Source: Sabethes cyaneus
Lineage: Eukaryota > Arthropoda > Insecta > Diptera > Culicidae
Length of the DNA stretch: 64,000 nucleotides
NCBI RefSeq assembly: GCF_943734655.1
Contig: NC_071353.1
Span: 80,366,909 to 80,430,908 of the forward strand
Direction of reading: 5' to 3'
Shown: piece by piece, positions 51,183-60,854 of the stretch
Layout: each line of letters opens with the position of its first letter
Position numbering within the stretch: the first letter of the stretch is position 1
The notes under the pieces: generated by a model
Told to the model about the DNA's origin: nothing
Database searches by the model: none
Seen by the model: the letters and a program-made list of their open reading frames with translations, nothing else
Position numbers and translations under genes: made by a program

Positions 51183-52576
51183 GTGAATGCCCTCTCTCTA
51201 GAAGACGTCCTGATCGAGTGCAATGTTGGTCGCTCCCATTCGCCCATTGAGTTTTTAATTGATTCTGGAGCAGACGTCAATGCCCAGGTAACCAATAAGC
51301 ATTAAAATAAGCAGTAAATCAGTCGTTTATTAGCATCCTTGGCGTTTTATACTGCAGGTTGTTGTTTATCAGCTTTTTGACTGCATAACTGTTGTAAATT
51401 GGCATCCACAATTCTTTTTAAATTCTTCTTGTCGGTAACTAGCTGCAAATAAGCATTGTCAGCACTATAAGAGGGCTAGCAGTAAAGTAGCCGCATATTT
51501 TGCCAAAATAGCATTTAAGTAGCATTTAAGGCAACTTAAATGCTTATTAGCTTGCTTTTAAATTGCATTGGAAATGCTTATTGGTTACCTGGGTGTAATT
51601 GGGGGAAGCGACTGGCAACGATTGAAGCGAGAGTTTCAGCTCGGTACAGCAGCGTTCGAGTATACGCAAGGTTTGAACGAGAAAAATGTGTGCTCTTATG
51701 CGACAAGTAAACCTATGACGGTTGAATTCGCCTTCAGGGCTCTTGTGTCTGTTGCGGGATGTAATGATCCGGTGACATCAGCAGATTTCATTCTTGTGGA
51801 GAATGGACGTCGATCTTTGTTAGGGCGCTCGACCTCTAGTGACCTGGGACTACTAGCAGTCCGGACTTCCGTTAACAACTGTGAGCAAAGTCCCAAGAGT
51901 AAAGTGTTCCCCAAGATGCCAGATGTCGTCGTTAGGTTCAGCATCGATAAATCCATCCCACCAGTTCGCAACGCATACTATAACGTTCCCGCTGCGTACC
52001 GGGAAGGAGTTAGGCTGAGACTGATGGAAATGGAAGAAAGTGGCATAATAGAGAAGGTGACTTCGGCGCCGAACTGGATCAGCGGCATGTCGGCAGTTCC
52101 GAAGGGAAAGAACGATTTTCGGTTGGTCGTCAACATGCGAGCCGCTAACAGGGCCATCAAATGTGAATACTACCGCATGCCGCTCATCGATGAAATGAAA
52201 ATAAAGCTGCATGGTGCCAAATATTTCTCAAAACTGGACTTGAGTAACGCATATTACCACCTGGAACTCAGTCCTGAATCTCGAGAGCTAACCACGTTTC
52301 TAGCAGAATGCGGGATGTATCGCTTCAAGCGTCTCATGTTTGGGGTCAATTGCGCGCCGGAGGTGTTTCAGCGCGAGATGTCGCGTATCTTAAAAAACAT
52401 TAAAAACATCATCATTTATATTGATGACATACTCATATTTGCGAGCACACTGGAGGAACTAAGAGAGACGGTCGCCAAGGTTTTGAAAATTTTACGGAAG
52501 AACAATCTGACATTGAATGTCAGTAAGTGCGAGTTCGACAAAACTCACATTAAATTCTTGGGCCACGAACTGGATC
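51183..52576 (+). pseudogene. gypsy2 protease and reverse transcriptase
   Basis: Protease codons at 51183-51282 end EFLIDSGADVN (D-S-G active site). MITE-E follows, then the frame resumes at 51596 with VIGGSDWQRLKREFQL. RT: VNMRAANRAIK, YFSKLDLSNAYYHLELS (first Asp), FKRLMFGVNCAPEVFQ, and the catalytic IIIYIDDILIFAS (intact). LGHELD is cut by LINE2 at 52576. The protease frame is -1 relative to gag once f is discounted, as in many gypsies. Confidence 0.88.
51283..51593. mobile_element. MITE-E, 311 bp
   Basis: Inverted ends CCCAGGTAACCAATAAGCATT-type and complement, flanked by TG at 51281-51282 and 51594-51595. It lies in the gypsy2 protease; the frame resumes when it and one TG are removed. 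Confidence 0.82.
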
Positions 52577-52627
52577 TATTTTATTTATTTATTTATTTCT
52601 ACAACATATAGTTGCACAGATTATTCA

Positions 52628-53726
52628 CTAACTTAAGGCCTTAATTCTATGTTTATAAGTACATTTACTGATATTGAAGTCGAACACACTTGACGTTTCA
52701 TCAAAAGCACGGCAGCACATAGTCCACGGTTCATTGTGGCCGTAGTTAGTACGATGGGAACGATGCCATAGCATTGTATGGTTACGCAGTTGCCTATGAG
52801 GGACATGTATGCAAATCATACTAAGAAGTGGGCTGCAGTCAATATCCCCGTTGATTAGTCCGAAAATAAACATTCGCTGCAGTAGTTTTCTTCTGGCTGC
52901 TAACGTATCGATGTCAATAAGCCTGCAACGTTCTACATATGGAGGAAGATTCGTTGTATCGTTCCACGGTAGGACACGTAACGCATATCTTATAGAGTTC
53001 TTTTGGATGGACTCAATTCTATTCGCATGTACCGCGTAATAGGGTGCCCAAACAACGACCCCATATTCAAGCAAGCTCCGAACGAGTGTACAGTATAGCG
53101 ATTTCAACGCATAGATGTCTTGAAAGTCGTTAGTGTTTCTTTTCAAAAAACCGAGCGTTGCATATGCCTTAGCAATAATCGTGGATACATGCACTGTGAA
53201 TCTGACTTTCGTGTCAATGTAAATGCCCAAATCCTTAACAGTATGGACACGAAGCAAGATACTGTGTCCTATGCTATACTCGTGATGCAGCGGCTCGCGT
53301 AAACGGCTAAATGATATGACCGGTATTACCTGCCAATTCACTTAGCTGTTGAATACAGGATGCATGATGGGAGTACACAGCCGGATCTGAATTGGGCCTA
53401 ATATAGACACAGCATACATAGACCAACTGCATTGGCAGCGTTACGCACACCGCGACTTGTTCTAAACTTTCGGCATTTGCTAGTTGGATCAGCTTGCATC
53501 GTAAGTGCTTTTTTACTCCTATCAGCACGCCGCCACCACGTAGAAGTTGGGATGTAGAAGGATTGCGATCAAGGCGATGAATCACATAGTCGGACGAGAG
53601 TTCAGAGTTAAATATATCACATGCGAGCCACGTTTCGGTTAGCGCGATGACGTCGTAGTCACTCGTTGAAAGTGCTAATCGGAGTTCTTTAGTTTTAGTT
53701 CTTAATCCACGAACGTTTTGATACAA
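52628..53726 (-). pseudogene. LINE2 ORF2 remnants
   Basis: Endonuclease start MYQNVRGLRTKTKELR, IALTETWLACD and GGGVLIGVKKH (53307-53726). Then an abrupt join to the post-RT region VISFSRLREPL, LVRSLLEYGVVVWAPYY and VLPWNDTTNLPPYVERC (52628-53320). The catalytic FADD/YADD region is gone. Confidence 0.85.
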
Positions 53727-53803
53727 AATTGTTAGCGGACGGGCACGGTGAGGCTTTTGACAAGGTGAGGCTTCAACTGGTATTATTGGACTACAACTAA
53801 CGC

Positions 53804-54760
53804 CTACATGTCCATTGCCGGAGTCACTGATGTTGACGGTTGTAACGGGTTCAACAGTACTGGCCGTAAAAAATCACGTTTTTTGCCAGAATCCTCAAAC
53901 TCCCGAAATCTTATACCAGATGGCCATGTATCCAAAGACATTGCTTTTGATTTCAGATCCTCTGCCATCCCGACTTTGTAAGACACAAAAGTAAGGGAGC
54001 GCAAGTCTTTTCCGCGAGGAACGAGTTTAATGACAGTGGTCTCGCTTGTTCCTAAATTCGAGTGCACCATATTCGTAACCGTCTCGTCGCTAACATCCGG
54101 ATGAATGTTTGACAGATACAACCAAAACTTGTCCTTCTCTTGATTGACCGGTGTAGCAGCAATGTTGGATTCAGGATTACAAATTCCAGTCCCACAAAGA
54201 AGTTTCGTTGGACGGTGCGAAGTATTATCGGTATCATTTTCCTCTCTCTGCCTCTTAGTACGGACGGAAGATATCGACGGGAAACGCGGTCTCGAAACAG
54301 GAGTTGTTGGTACTGAATCAATCCATGATTTGAAATTGGAGCGAATTTCTTGACGTAAGTCGTTTAGTATGCTATCACGAATTTCTTTTTTCAGCGACTC
54401 AACAATACTGTCATTAGTTGCGTTGGTCGAAATCATAGCATTGGAGAAACGTGCTTTAGCCAACAAGTTTTTGCAAGCTGTGCACATCCAAACGACGTGG
54501 TGATTATTGTTTAACGTCTGTTTAAGCTCTTCAGATATGCCGGAACAACGAGAGCAAAAGTGTGACGAACAAAATGCTCCACATTTGAAAACTTCTCCAG
54601 TGATCTCATTTGCACACTTTTCACAAGTGCTAGGCATTTTTATAACGTCTGGTATCGAAAGGGTTAAAAATTTGATGATGACAGTACCCGACACCAGAGG
54701 CGCTGTGTGTAGTTTTAAATGCGATTCGGTGGGTGGAGATTTTTGTGGCGAGTTTGACAC
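53804..54760 (-). CDS. LINE2 ORF1, PHD-like protein
   Basis: 318 residues, open throughout. The PHD-like cluster follows an internal Met at residue 42 (MPSTCEKCANEITGEVFKC, HFCSRC, WMCTACK). A helical segment rich in charged residues follows, then KLVPRGKDLRSLTFVSYKVG shared with LINE1 ORF1. The true start may be that internal Met (about 54637) because the first 41 residues have no counterpart in LINE1 ORF1. Confidence 0.8.
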   Translation of the reverse strand: MSNSPQKSPPTESHLKLHTAPLVSGTVIIKFLTLSIPDVIKMPSTCEKCANEITGEVFKCGAFCSSHFCSRCSGISEELKQTLNNNHHVVWMCTACKNLLAKARFSNAMISTNATNDSIVESLKKEIRDSILNDLRQEIRSNFKSWIDSVPTTPVSRPRFPSISSVRTKRQREENDTDNTSHRPTKLLCGTGICNPESNIAATPVNQEKDKFWLYLSNIHPDVSDETVTNMVHSNLGTSETTVIKLVPRGKDLRSLTFVSYKVGMAEDLKSKAMSLDTWPSGIRFREFEDSGKKRDFLRPVLLNPLQPSTSVTPAMDM

Positions 54761-55232
54761 ACAAGCGACGACTACTTCACTTAGTTGTTTTTGACTTACG
54801 TATTACGTTGTATGATGCGAATGATGTTGATGTCGTAGTAAACAGCGAACGAACAGCAGTGGAAGTTGTTTACGTGCAGTGGCTCGAAGCAGCAGAGTTG
54901 AACGATACAATCCTTGGCGGTGCGAAGTTTCGGCGTAAATGAAAACACGGTGGCAAAAATCTAGTTTATTTTGCCAGCCAGTTCAAAGTTGGAAGTCTAA
55001 CAGAGTTTGATTTTCTTATGCCTGATGTTTGATACAGCTTGCAAAAGTGAAGTGCAGTGTTGCAGCAGCGGTATAGTAGCGGAGGTTTATTTTTGTTTTG
55101 CTTAGTGCAATTTGCAATCGAACGGGAATAGTGGAGCGGTTGATGGTATAGTGCGATAGTAGTAGTGATTCGGAACAGTAGCTTTCGCCTGATGGTAACA
55201 GGTGGAGAGCGGCGAGGTGGGAAAAGTGGATC

Positions 55233-56176
55233 GTCACGGGTTCCACGTTGACGAAGAGAAAGTGAGGAGTGTGAAATGCTTCAGGAGCCCCCGGACCGCT
55301 TCAGAACTTCGCAGTTTCCTGGGGATGGCATCATTTATCAGCCCTTATATTCCGCATTTCGCGAAAATTACTGCCTCTCTCTGGTCAGTAGCAACTATGA
55401 AAACCTGGAAATGGGGACCGCAGCAAGAAAAGGATTTTGAAGCGGTGAAGGACAGAATTGTGCGTTGCGTTCATTTGTTGGGTTATTTTGCGGAAAATGA
55501 TACGTACCTTTACACGGACGCCTCTCCTGAGGCTTTGGGAGCAGTGCTCGTGCAGGAGAACAGCCATGGGGAGTCTCGCATAATAAGCTTCGCTTCTAAA
55601 ACGTTAACTTCTACCGAAAAACGGTATGCTCAGAACCAACGGGAAGCCCTGAGCGCCGTATGGGGAGTCGAGCATTTTTCGTACTTCCTGTTAGGACGGC
55701 ACTTCGTGTTACGCACGGACGCGCAAGGTGTGGCGTTCATTCTCAATCGTGCTCGTGAGAATTCGAAAAGAGCGTTAACAATTGCGGACGGTTGGGCCTT
55801 ACGATTGAGCCCCTATAGCTACGACATAGAGTATGTCCGTGGGCGTGATAATGTTGCGGACCCGTCGTCTCGGCTATACAAACACGGAAACGATGCTCCG
55901 TTTGACGAAACCGCGAGTCCCTGGGAAATTGCAGTTGTAGAAACAATGAGCACCGAAATATTGACAGAAACCGAAGTGCAAGACGCTACTGCGAAGGATG
56001 AGACTCTGCAACAGGTCATAACGGCTCTCGAAACAGGAAAGTGGCCAAAATCGCTAAGTAAGTTCAAAGCCGTAGCCGAAGATTTGTCGGTTTGCAATAA
56101 TATAGTTGTCAAACGGGGCTGCGCAGTAATCAGTAAAAGAGCATCCTACGTGAACGTGTTTGGTGGCCAGGTATGA
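55233..56176 (+). pseudogene. gypsy2 RT end and RNase H
   Basis: Starts RHGFHVDEEKVRSVKCF, SELRSFLGMASFISPYIPHF, then RNase H LYTDASPEALGAVLV (Asp), NQREALSAVWGVEHF (Glu), HFVLRTDAQGVAFIL (Asp), DIEYVRGRDNVADPSSR. It is open to TGA at 56174-56176. Continuity with integrase needs a frame change, and the first half of the HHCC domain (the two His) is absent. Confidence 0.85.
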
Positions 56177-57210
56177 CGGTGGATGCCAAAGATTGGGTTG
56201 AAATCTGTCAAGCATGTGCTACAACCGGGAGGCCGGAAAAACCCACCCCGATGAAACGCATGTTTGCTCCGAAAACAGCATGGGAAACTATCGCAGTAGA
56301 CTTTAACGGACCTTACGCAAAGCTGGGGGGGGGGGGGGGTTTGATCTTGGTAATTGTTGACTACAGATCCCGTTATTTGATTGCGAAACCGGTCCGGTCT
56401 ACAGGTTTCGAACATGTTAGGAATCTTTTGGAACAAATTTTTGAAAGGGAGGGTTATCCCCAGAACATCAAGTCGGATAACGGCCCTCCTTTCAATAGTG
56501 AAGAATACAGAGCATTCTGCAAAGCACGCGGCATAAATACCATTTTTAGTACTCCACTGTTCCCTCAACAGAATGGCTTGGTTGAGGGATACATGAAGCT
56601 CGTTAATAAGGCTATGGCGACTGCAATCTCTACGGGAGCCAATTACGCTAATGAGCTACAAGCTGCAGTCGAAGCACACAATGCGGCGGCCCATAGCGTA
56701 ACTAAGGTGCCTCCTGAGGAAGTTTTAACGGGTCGTAAGATTAGGCGCCATCTACCGCTGCTTGTTCGTGGGAATTCCGAGCACGATGCAGACCTGCTCA
56801 ACGATAGGGATCGTCGTGCAAAACTGCTGGCAAAAGAGTACGAAGATCACCGCCGTGGAGCTAAAGTATGCCGTGTGAAGCCAGGGGACGTCGTGATTAC
56901 GGAACGGACAGCTCGTACAAAAGGAGACGCAAGGTTTGACCCGAAGACGTTCACCGTGATGGAGGAGGACAACGGTAACTTAGTTCTGTGCGACGATGAT
57001 GGGAAGGTCTTGCGGCGTCATGTAACTCAAACACGAAAAGTCAAGGAATGGAGGAAGTGTGAACCTGAGCCCGCAGTCAACAGTGACACTAACCATGGGA
57101 ATCCAACACACCGCCGCTCTGTTTGTGATAGGAAACCTCCCGCGCATCTTGACAATTACGTGCGAATTTGTGAGCTTGAGAAAACGGACCGCAAATACAC
57201 GATAGATTAA
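56173..57210 (+). CDS. gypsy2 integrase
   Basis: 345 residues: ICQACATTGRPEKPTPMKR (end of HHCC), ETIAVDFNGPYAKLG (Asp), IKSDNGPPFNSEEYR (Asp), FPQQNGLVEGYMKLVNKA (Glu). The C-terminal part has KVCRVKPGDVVITERTART. A run of 15 G (56325-56339) encodes five Gly after AKLG where gypsy integrases usually have a shorter loop. The first zinc ligands are missing upstream. Active-site residues are all visible. Confidence 0.85.
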   Translation: MTVDAKDWVEICQACATTGRPEKPTPMKRMFAPKTAWETIAVDFNGPYAKLGGGGGLILVIVDYRSRYLIAKPVRSTGFEHVRNLLEQIFEREGYPQNIKSDNGPPFNSEEYRAFCKARGINTIFSTPLFPQQNGLVEGYMKLVNKAMATAISTGANYANELQAAVEAHNAAAHSVTKVPPEEVLTGRKIRRHLPLLVRGNSEHDADLLNDRDRRAKLLAKEYEDHRRGAKVCRVKPGDVVITERTARTKGDARFDPKTFTVMEEDNGNLVLCDDDGKVLRRHVTQTRKVKEWRKCEPEPAVNSDTNHGNPTHRRSVCDRKPPAHLDNYVRICELEKTDRKYTID

Positions 57211-57286
57211 ACAAAACAGTGCTGACTTTTCTTCAACAAAATCCGAAACCTTCTAGTATACTACCGATAGTCATGTTTTTCTTTAA

Positions 57287-57302
57287 TAGAGAAGAGGGAA
57301 GA
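57287..57302 (+). promoter_or_regulatory. gypsy2 polypurine tract
   Basis: AGAGAAGAGGGAAGA directly before the 3' LTR, the expected primer site for plus-strand DNA synthesis. Confidence 0.8.
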
Positions 57303-57580
57303 TGTGGGATACGAGCGAGACTACCCATTGCGAGTTAACTATAGTTCTTCGATTAATGTTGAGCAGCACTCAAGGGTTCCCATGCGTATCAGCATACATC
57401 GATACTTGTGCGGCACATTATCGACATAACACTTACACTAGCACATTTCATATGAGCCGGGCTCTTCGGTTTTCTGGCACGGCTCATCGTCCTCTTCTTT
57501 CGCAGTCAGCAAGCCAGGTAAGACGTGTCGACCATTGGCTCCAGCGTCTTTTCGAGTGATTCTAGCAGCTAAGTTCCACA
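57303..57580 (+). repeat. gypsy2 3' LTR
   Basis: 278 bp, TGTGGGATACGAG ... AGTTCCACA, partner of 43593-43870. Confidence 0.93.
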
Positions 57581-57890
57581 GATGTCCCTATTTTGAATTC
57601 CACTTTTGGTTGCGTCATTATTAATGCATTTAAATTTTCTTCTATCAGGAGTTGGATTTTCCCATAAAGGTTTCGAGCTTCTGTAGTTAATATTGTTTGC
57701 TGATGATTTTCGAAATCATCAAGCAGGAATAAAATCTCCTCATAGGATTCTTTTGCAAGTTTTTGTTTGCATATAAGGGTAGCCCTTAGGTATGTTCTAT
57801 TGGGGCTTTTTCTTAGATTATTAAGTAATTGTTCTAGGATTTTAAAATGTTCTTGGAATAGTACAAAAATGGTGACTTACAGCTGCTGGA
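57581..57890 (-). pseudogene. gypsy1 gag N-terminal part
   Basis: Minus-strand codons VTIFVLFQEHFKILEQLLNN, LAKESYEEILFLLDDFENHQ and LIEENLNALIMTQPKVEFKI, ending GTS at the gypsy2 insertion. The frame joins 43592. A stop (TAA) lies just upstream near 57880 and the start codon is not identified. Confidence 0.75.
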
Positions 57891-58264
57891 TCGCCGCTGC
57901 TCTTGCTGCTTTACATTGATATTCTGATCATAGTAGTTTTGATAGGAATGTAGAATCGATGCGTTTCTTGAGTTTGCAAAACTACAAAAAAATTAATGGA
58001 TTGTGCGATTTTCATTCAATGATAGGGGAGGGGAGGTTTAGTTAACGTTACGTAATTTAAAGGGGGGGCTATACCAAGCGTTACTCATTGTTACATACGG
58101 GAGGGAGGGGGTCAAAAAACTATAATTTTTGCATTACGTAATTAGTGGACCACGCCTTACTGCTGGTGGTGGTCTAGTGATTAATGTACGGTGAACTTCA
58201 CGTAGGCAGCACTTCCAAGTGAAATATAGCGCTGTTGCAACGACGGTGACAACTATGCAAAAGG
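57891..58264. repeat. Unassigned DNA with TTACGTAAT-ended repeat
   Basis: At 58043-58155 GTTACGTAATTT and GCATTACGTAATTAG face each other around G-rich words (AAAGGGGGGGC, GGGAGGGAGGGGGTC). It looks like a small dispersed repeat. No gypsy1 5' LTR was recognised here. Confidence 0.45.
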
Positions 58265-58299
58265 CTATGACATCGACACTAGTGGTAGAAATTCCGTAA

Positions 58300-60522
58300 A
58301 CTGCCTGTTGTTGTTGTAGTTATACACTGTTGACGATGATTTCCTCCTTAGAAGTTTTTCCGCCCATGATAAAGGTATTCCTGTCTTAAATTGGGAGATT
58401 TTGAATGAGCATGACAACGTCGATGATATGGCTAGGCTGTTTTGTGACACTCTGTACCAATGGCTGAGCGCACATTTACCGCTTGTGAAGGAACCAGCAT
58501 CCCCTCCGTGGACTACCCCGCACCTGCGCTTTTTGAAACGTAAACGCAATTTCTGGCAACGTAAATATCGCCGTTGGAAAACTGGCGCAGCAAAGCGGCA
58601 TTTTAAGCAACTGAGTGATGAATATCGACGTGTGAATGCTTCGTTATATAAAGGTTACGTCATGCGCGTTCAAACTGACCTTCGTAGGAAACCGAGAAAT
58701 TTTTGGGCTTTCGTCAACTCGAAACGAAAATGTGCTTCAGTTCCCGGCAATGTTTATCTTGACGACACGGAATCAAAATCAAATTTGGATTCGTGTGAAT
58801 TGTTTGCGAGATTCTTCGCTTCGGTTTTTGCCGATGATACTGCATCCGAGGTGGACTCTGAGAAAGCCTCACAGTCTGTTCCGGTTGACTTAGTTGACCT
58901 GAACACGTTCGATATTACTACTGATATGGTTTTAGCTGCTGCAAAAAAGTTGAAACGGTCGTTCTCTGCTGGACCGGATGGTATTCCATCTGTCGTTATT
59001 GCTCGATGTGCACCTGTGCTGGCTGATCCCTTGCGGTGTATATTCAACAAATCGTTTGAGCAAGGCGCGTTTCCTACTATCTGGAAGCAGTCTTTTATGT
59101 TCCCGGTATTTAAAAGTGGTGATCGTCGGAATGTAAGGAACTATCGTGGCATAACAAGCCTCTCTGCTGCTTCGAAGCTATTCGAAATAATTGTAAGCAC
59201 TATCGTTTTGTCCCGAACAAAAAATTATATCTCCACCGATCAACACGGATTCATGCCTGGCCGATCTGTTTGCACGAATCTCCTCGATTTTACGTCTACA
59301 TGCATTACACACATGGAACAGAAGGCTCAAGTCGATGCAATCTATACTGACTTGAAAGCGGCGTTCGATCGGATAGACCATGGCATACTGTTAAAGAAAA
59401 TCTCGCGGCTTGGTGCGTCACAGAAGTTTACTGTATGGCTGAGTTCGTACTTGCGCAATAGAGTTCTGCGGGTAAAACTCAACAACTGCTGCTCTACTGA
59501 GTTTACCAACAATTCTGGTGTCCCACAAGGTAGTAACATGGGGCCTCTGTTATTCGCATTATTTTTCAACGATGTTACTTTGTTGTTGGGCGTTGGCGTA
59601 AAACTTGTATATGCCGATGATTTGAAACTTTATCTGCCCATACGTTCCATTGAAGACTGTCACCGACTACAAGAGCTGCTAAACGTCTTCGTATGCTGGT
59701 GCCGTAATAATTGGTTACTTGTTAGTATCGCCAAATGCCATGTTATTACGTTTCACCGTACAGTAAACCCAATAGTGTTCCAGTATCAAATCGATAACCA
59801 GCAACTAGCAAGAGTTGATCACGTTAGCGACCTAGGTGTTTTGCTGGATACCAAGCTCTCCTTCAATTTACATCGCACTAATGTCATCACTAAGGCAACA
59901 CGTCAGCTCGGTTTTATCTCGAAAATTGCCCGGAATTTCAACGATCCTTATTGCCTGAAGGCCTTATATTGTTCACTGGTGCGTCCGCTACTCGAATACG
60001 CTAGTTTAGTGTGGTGTCCTCAACAGCTTGTATGGAACTTGAGAATTGAACGGGTACAAAAACGGTTTATCCGGTTCGCACTACGAGACCTACCTTGGCG
60101 TGATCCAGTGAATTTGCCCCCGTATCCCGACCGCTGCCGCCTTCTTGGCATTGACACTCTTGAACGACGCAGAAAGATCGAGCAAGCGATGTTTGTAGCT
60201 AAGGTGATTAATGGTGAAGTCGACAGCCCGAGAATTCTATCGCAGCTGAACTTCCGTGCCGTGCAACGTACCCTTCGATCTACTGGTCTGCTCCAGCTCA
60301 GCTTCCATCGAACGACGTTTGGATTTAACGAACCGTTGGCCTCCAGCGTGCGTACCTTTTGCAGAGTGGAGGATTTGTTCGACTTTGGCGTGCCGTCTCA
60401 CAAATTTTTGCAAAAAATATTATTGTGTAACTTTTAGAATATTAGACACTGTGTTGCTATACTTTCATTAAGACATACAGTCAGATGAATTTAAAATTAA
60501 TAATAAACAAACAAATAAACGT
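58300..60522 (+). mobile_element. CR1-like LINE, 5'-truncated (LINE4)
   Basis: Plus-strand copy lacking ORF1 and the endonuclease. The left boundary is uncertain (coding similarity starts near 58310). It ends in AATAATAAACAAACAAATAAAC at 60500-60522. No target duplication found. Confidence 0.8.
58401..60437 (+). CDS. LINE4 reverse transcriptase
   Basis: 678 residues without a break. A pre-RT region (WTTPHLRFLKRKRNFWQRKY) is followed by RT: FPVFKSGDRRNVRNYRGITS, YTDLKAAFDRIDHGILL (Asp), GVPQGSNMGPLLFALFFNDV and KLVYADDLKLYL (catalytic YADD). The C-terminal region has RPLLEYASLVWCPQQ and DLPWRDPVNLPPYPDRC. No endonuclease is present, so the copy is not autonomous although the RT is intact. The Met is only the first available; the frame is open a little upstream. 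Confidence 0.88.
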   Translation: MNEHDNVDDMARLFCDTLYQWLSAHLPLVKEPASPPWTTPHLRFLKRKRNFWQRKYRRWKTGAAKRHFKQLSDEYRRVNASLYKGYVMRVQTDLRRKPRNFWAFVNSKRKCASVPGNVYLDDTESKSNLDSCELFARFFASVFADDTASEVDSEKASQSVPVDLVDLNTFDITTDMVLAAAKKLKRSFSAGPDGIPSVVIARCAPVLADPLRCIFNKSFEQGAFPTIWKQSFMFPVFKSGDRRNVRNYRGITSLSAASKLFEIIVSTIVLSRTKNYISTDQHGFMPGRSVCTNLLDFTSTCITHMEQKAQVDAIYTDLKAAFDRIDHGILLKKISRLGASQKFTVWLSSYLRNRVLRVKLNNCCSTEFTNNSGVPQGSNMGPLLFALFFNDVTLLLGVGVKLVYADDLKLYLPIRSIEDCHRLQELLNVFVCWCRNNWLLVSIAKCHVITFHRTVNPIVFQYQIDNQQLARVDHVSDLGVLLDTKLSFNLHRTNVITKATRQLGFISKIARNFNDPYCLKALYCSLVRPLLEYASLVWCPQQLVWNLRIERVQKRFIRFALRDLPWRDPVNLPPYPDRCRLLGIDTLERRRKIEQAMFVAKVINGEVDSPRILSQLNFRAVQRTLRSTGLLQLSFHRTTFGFNEPLASSVRTFCRVEDLFDFGVPSHKFLQKILLCNF

Positions 60523-60739
60523 AGGTTGATTTCTACGACTGTTCACCTGTCGTGTTATATTTCACTGTTGCATGCCCAACTACTAGTGATTAGAGAGCCT
60601 TAGAGAGTCGCCATCTGAAACAAATAATCTAGCAACAATGCAGCTGCGTCTGTCAGTGTTGCCGCACGCACAGATTATTCTATGATCAACAGACATTTGG
60701 AATAAATAATTTTTATAAAATCTAGATATGTAATTCCTT
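60523..60739. other. Unassigned DNA
   Basis: No feature recognised between LINE4 and the LOA-like 3' end. Confidence 0.5.
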
Positions 60740-60854
60740 TTTTTTTTAAACTCGTTTATTTGGTTTGGCTCGTTTGCGGTAGCTTAGAGGAGCTGTAAGT
60801 CTTTTATAGAAATGGTATAATTGTGAGCATTGCTTATAACCTATGTTAGGAGGT

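Larger units (their letters stand above)
52577..55226 (-). mobile_element. CR1-like LINE (LINE2), internally deleted
   Basis: Minus-strand LINE with AAATAAATAAAT tail at 52577-52598 and target duplication TGGATC at 52571-52576 and 55227-55232. Full-looking 5' leader, ORF1 53804-54760, endonuclease fragment 53307-53726, RT end 52628-53320. Endonuclease and the RT tail are fused at about 53320-53340, so most RT including the active site is missing. It inserted in the gypsy2 RT/RNase H boundary. Confidence 0.9.
43593..57580 (+). mobile_element. Ty3/gypsy element gypsy2, complete but interrupted
   Basis: LTRs of 278 bp at both ends (TG(T/G)GGATACGAGC... ends AAGTTCCACA) and perfect target duplication GATGT at 43588-43592 and 57581-57585. 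Order: LTR, PBS-like TGGCGA, long leader, gag, protease, RT, RNase H, integrase, purine tract, LTR. It carries elements e and f, MITE-E and LINE2. It inserted in the gag of gypsy1, whose frame runs through when it is removed. Confidence 0.93.
23395..57950 (-). mobile_element. Ty3/gypsy element gypsy1, fragmented by nested insertions
   Basis: A single minus-strand gypsy whose parts occur in correct order over 34 kb. Gag at 57581-57890 and 42791-43592; protease 41827-42415; pol N-part 36604-36962; RT 28779-29110 and 28080-28362; RNase H and HHCC 26654-27920; integrase 23773-24684; 3' LTR 23395-23726. Insertions between the parts are bounded by TA, TTTT or GATGT duplications, and frames resume across them. 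Its RT also has an internal deletion. No 5' LTR was found near 57.9-58.3 kb, so that end is lost or beyond recognition. Confidence 0.8.

Noticed and set aside
43593..57580. Possible envelope gene in either gypsy element, which would make it an errantivirus.
   Set aside because: After the gypsy2 integrase there are only about 90 bp before the LTR, and in gypsy1 the integrase end lies about 46 bp from the LTR. No envelope frame is present.
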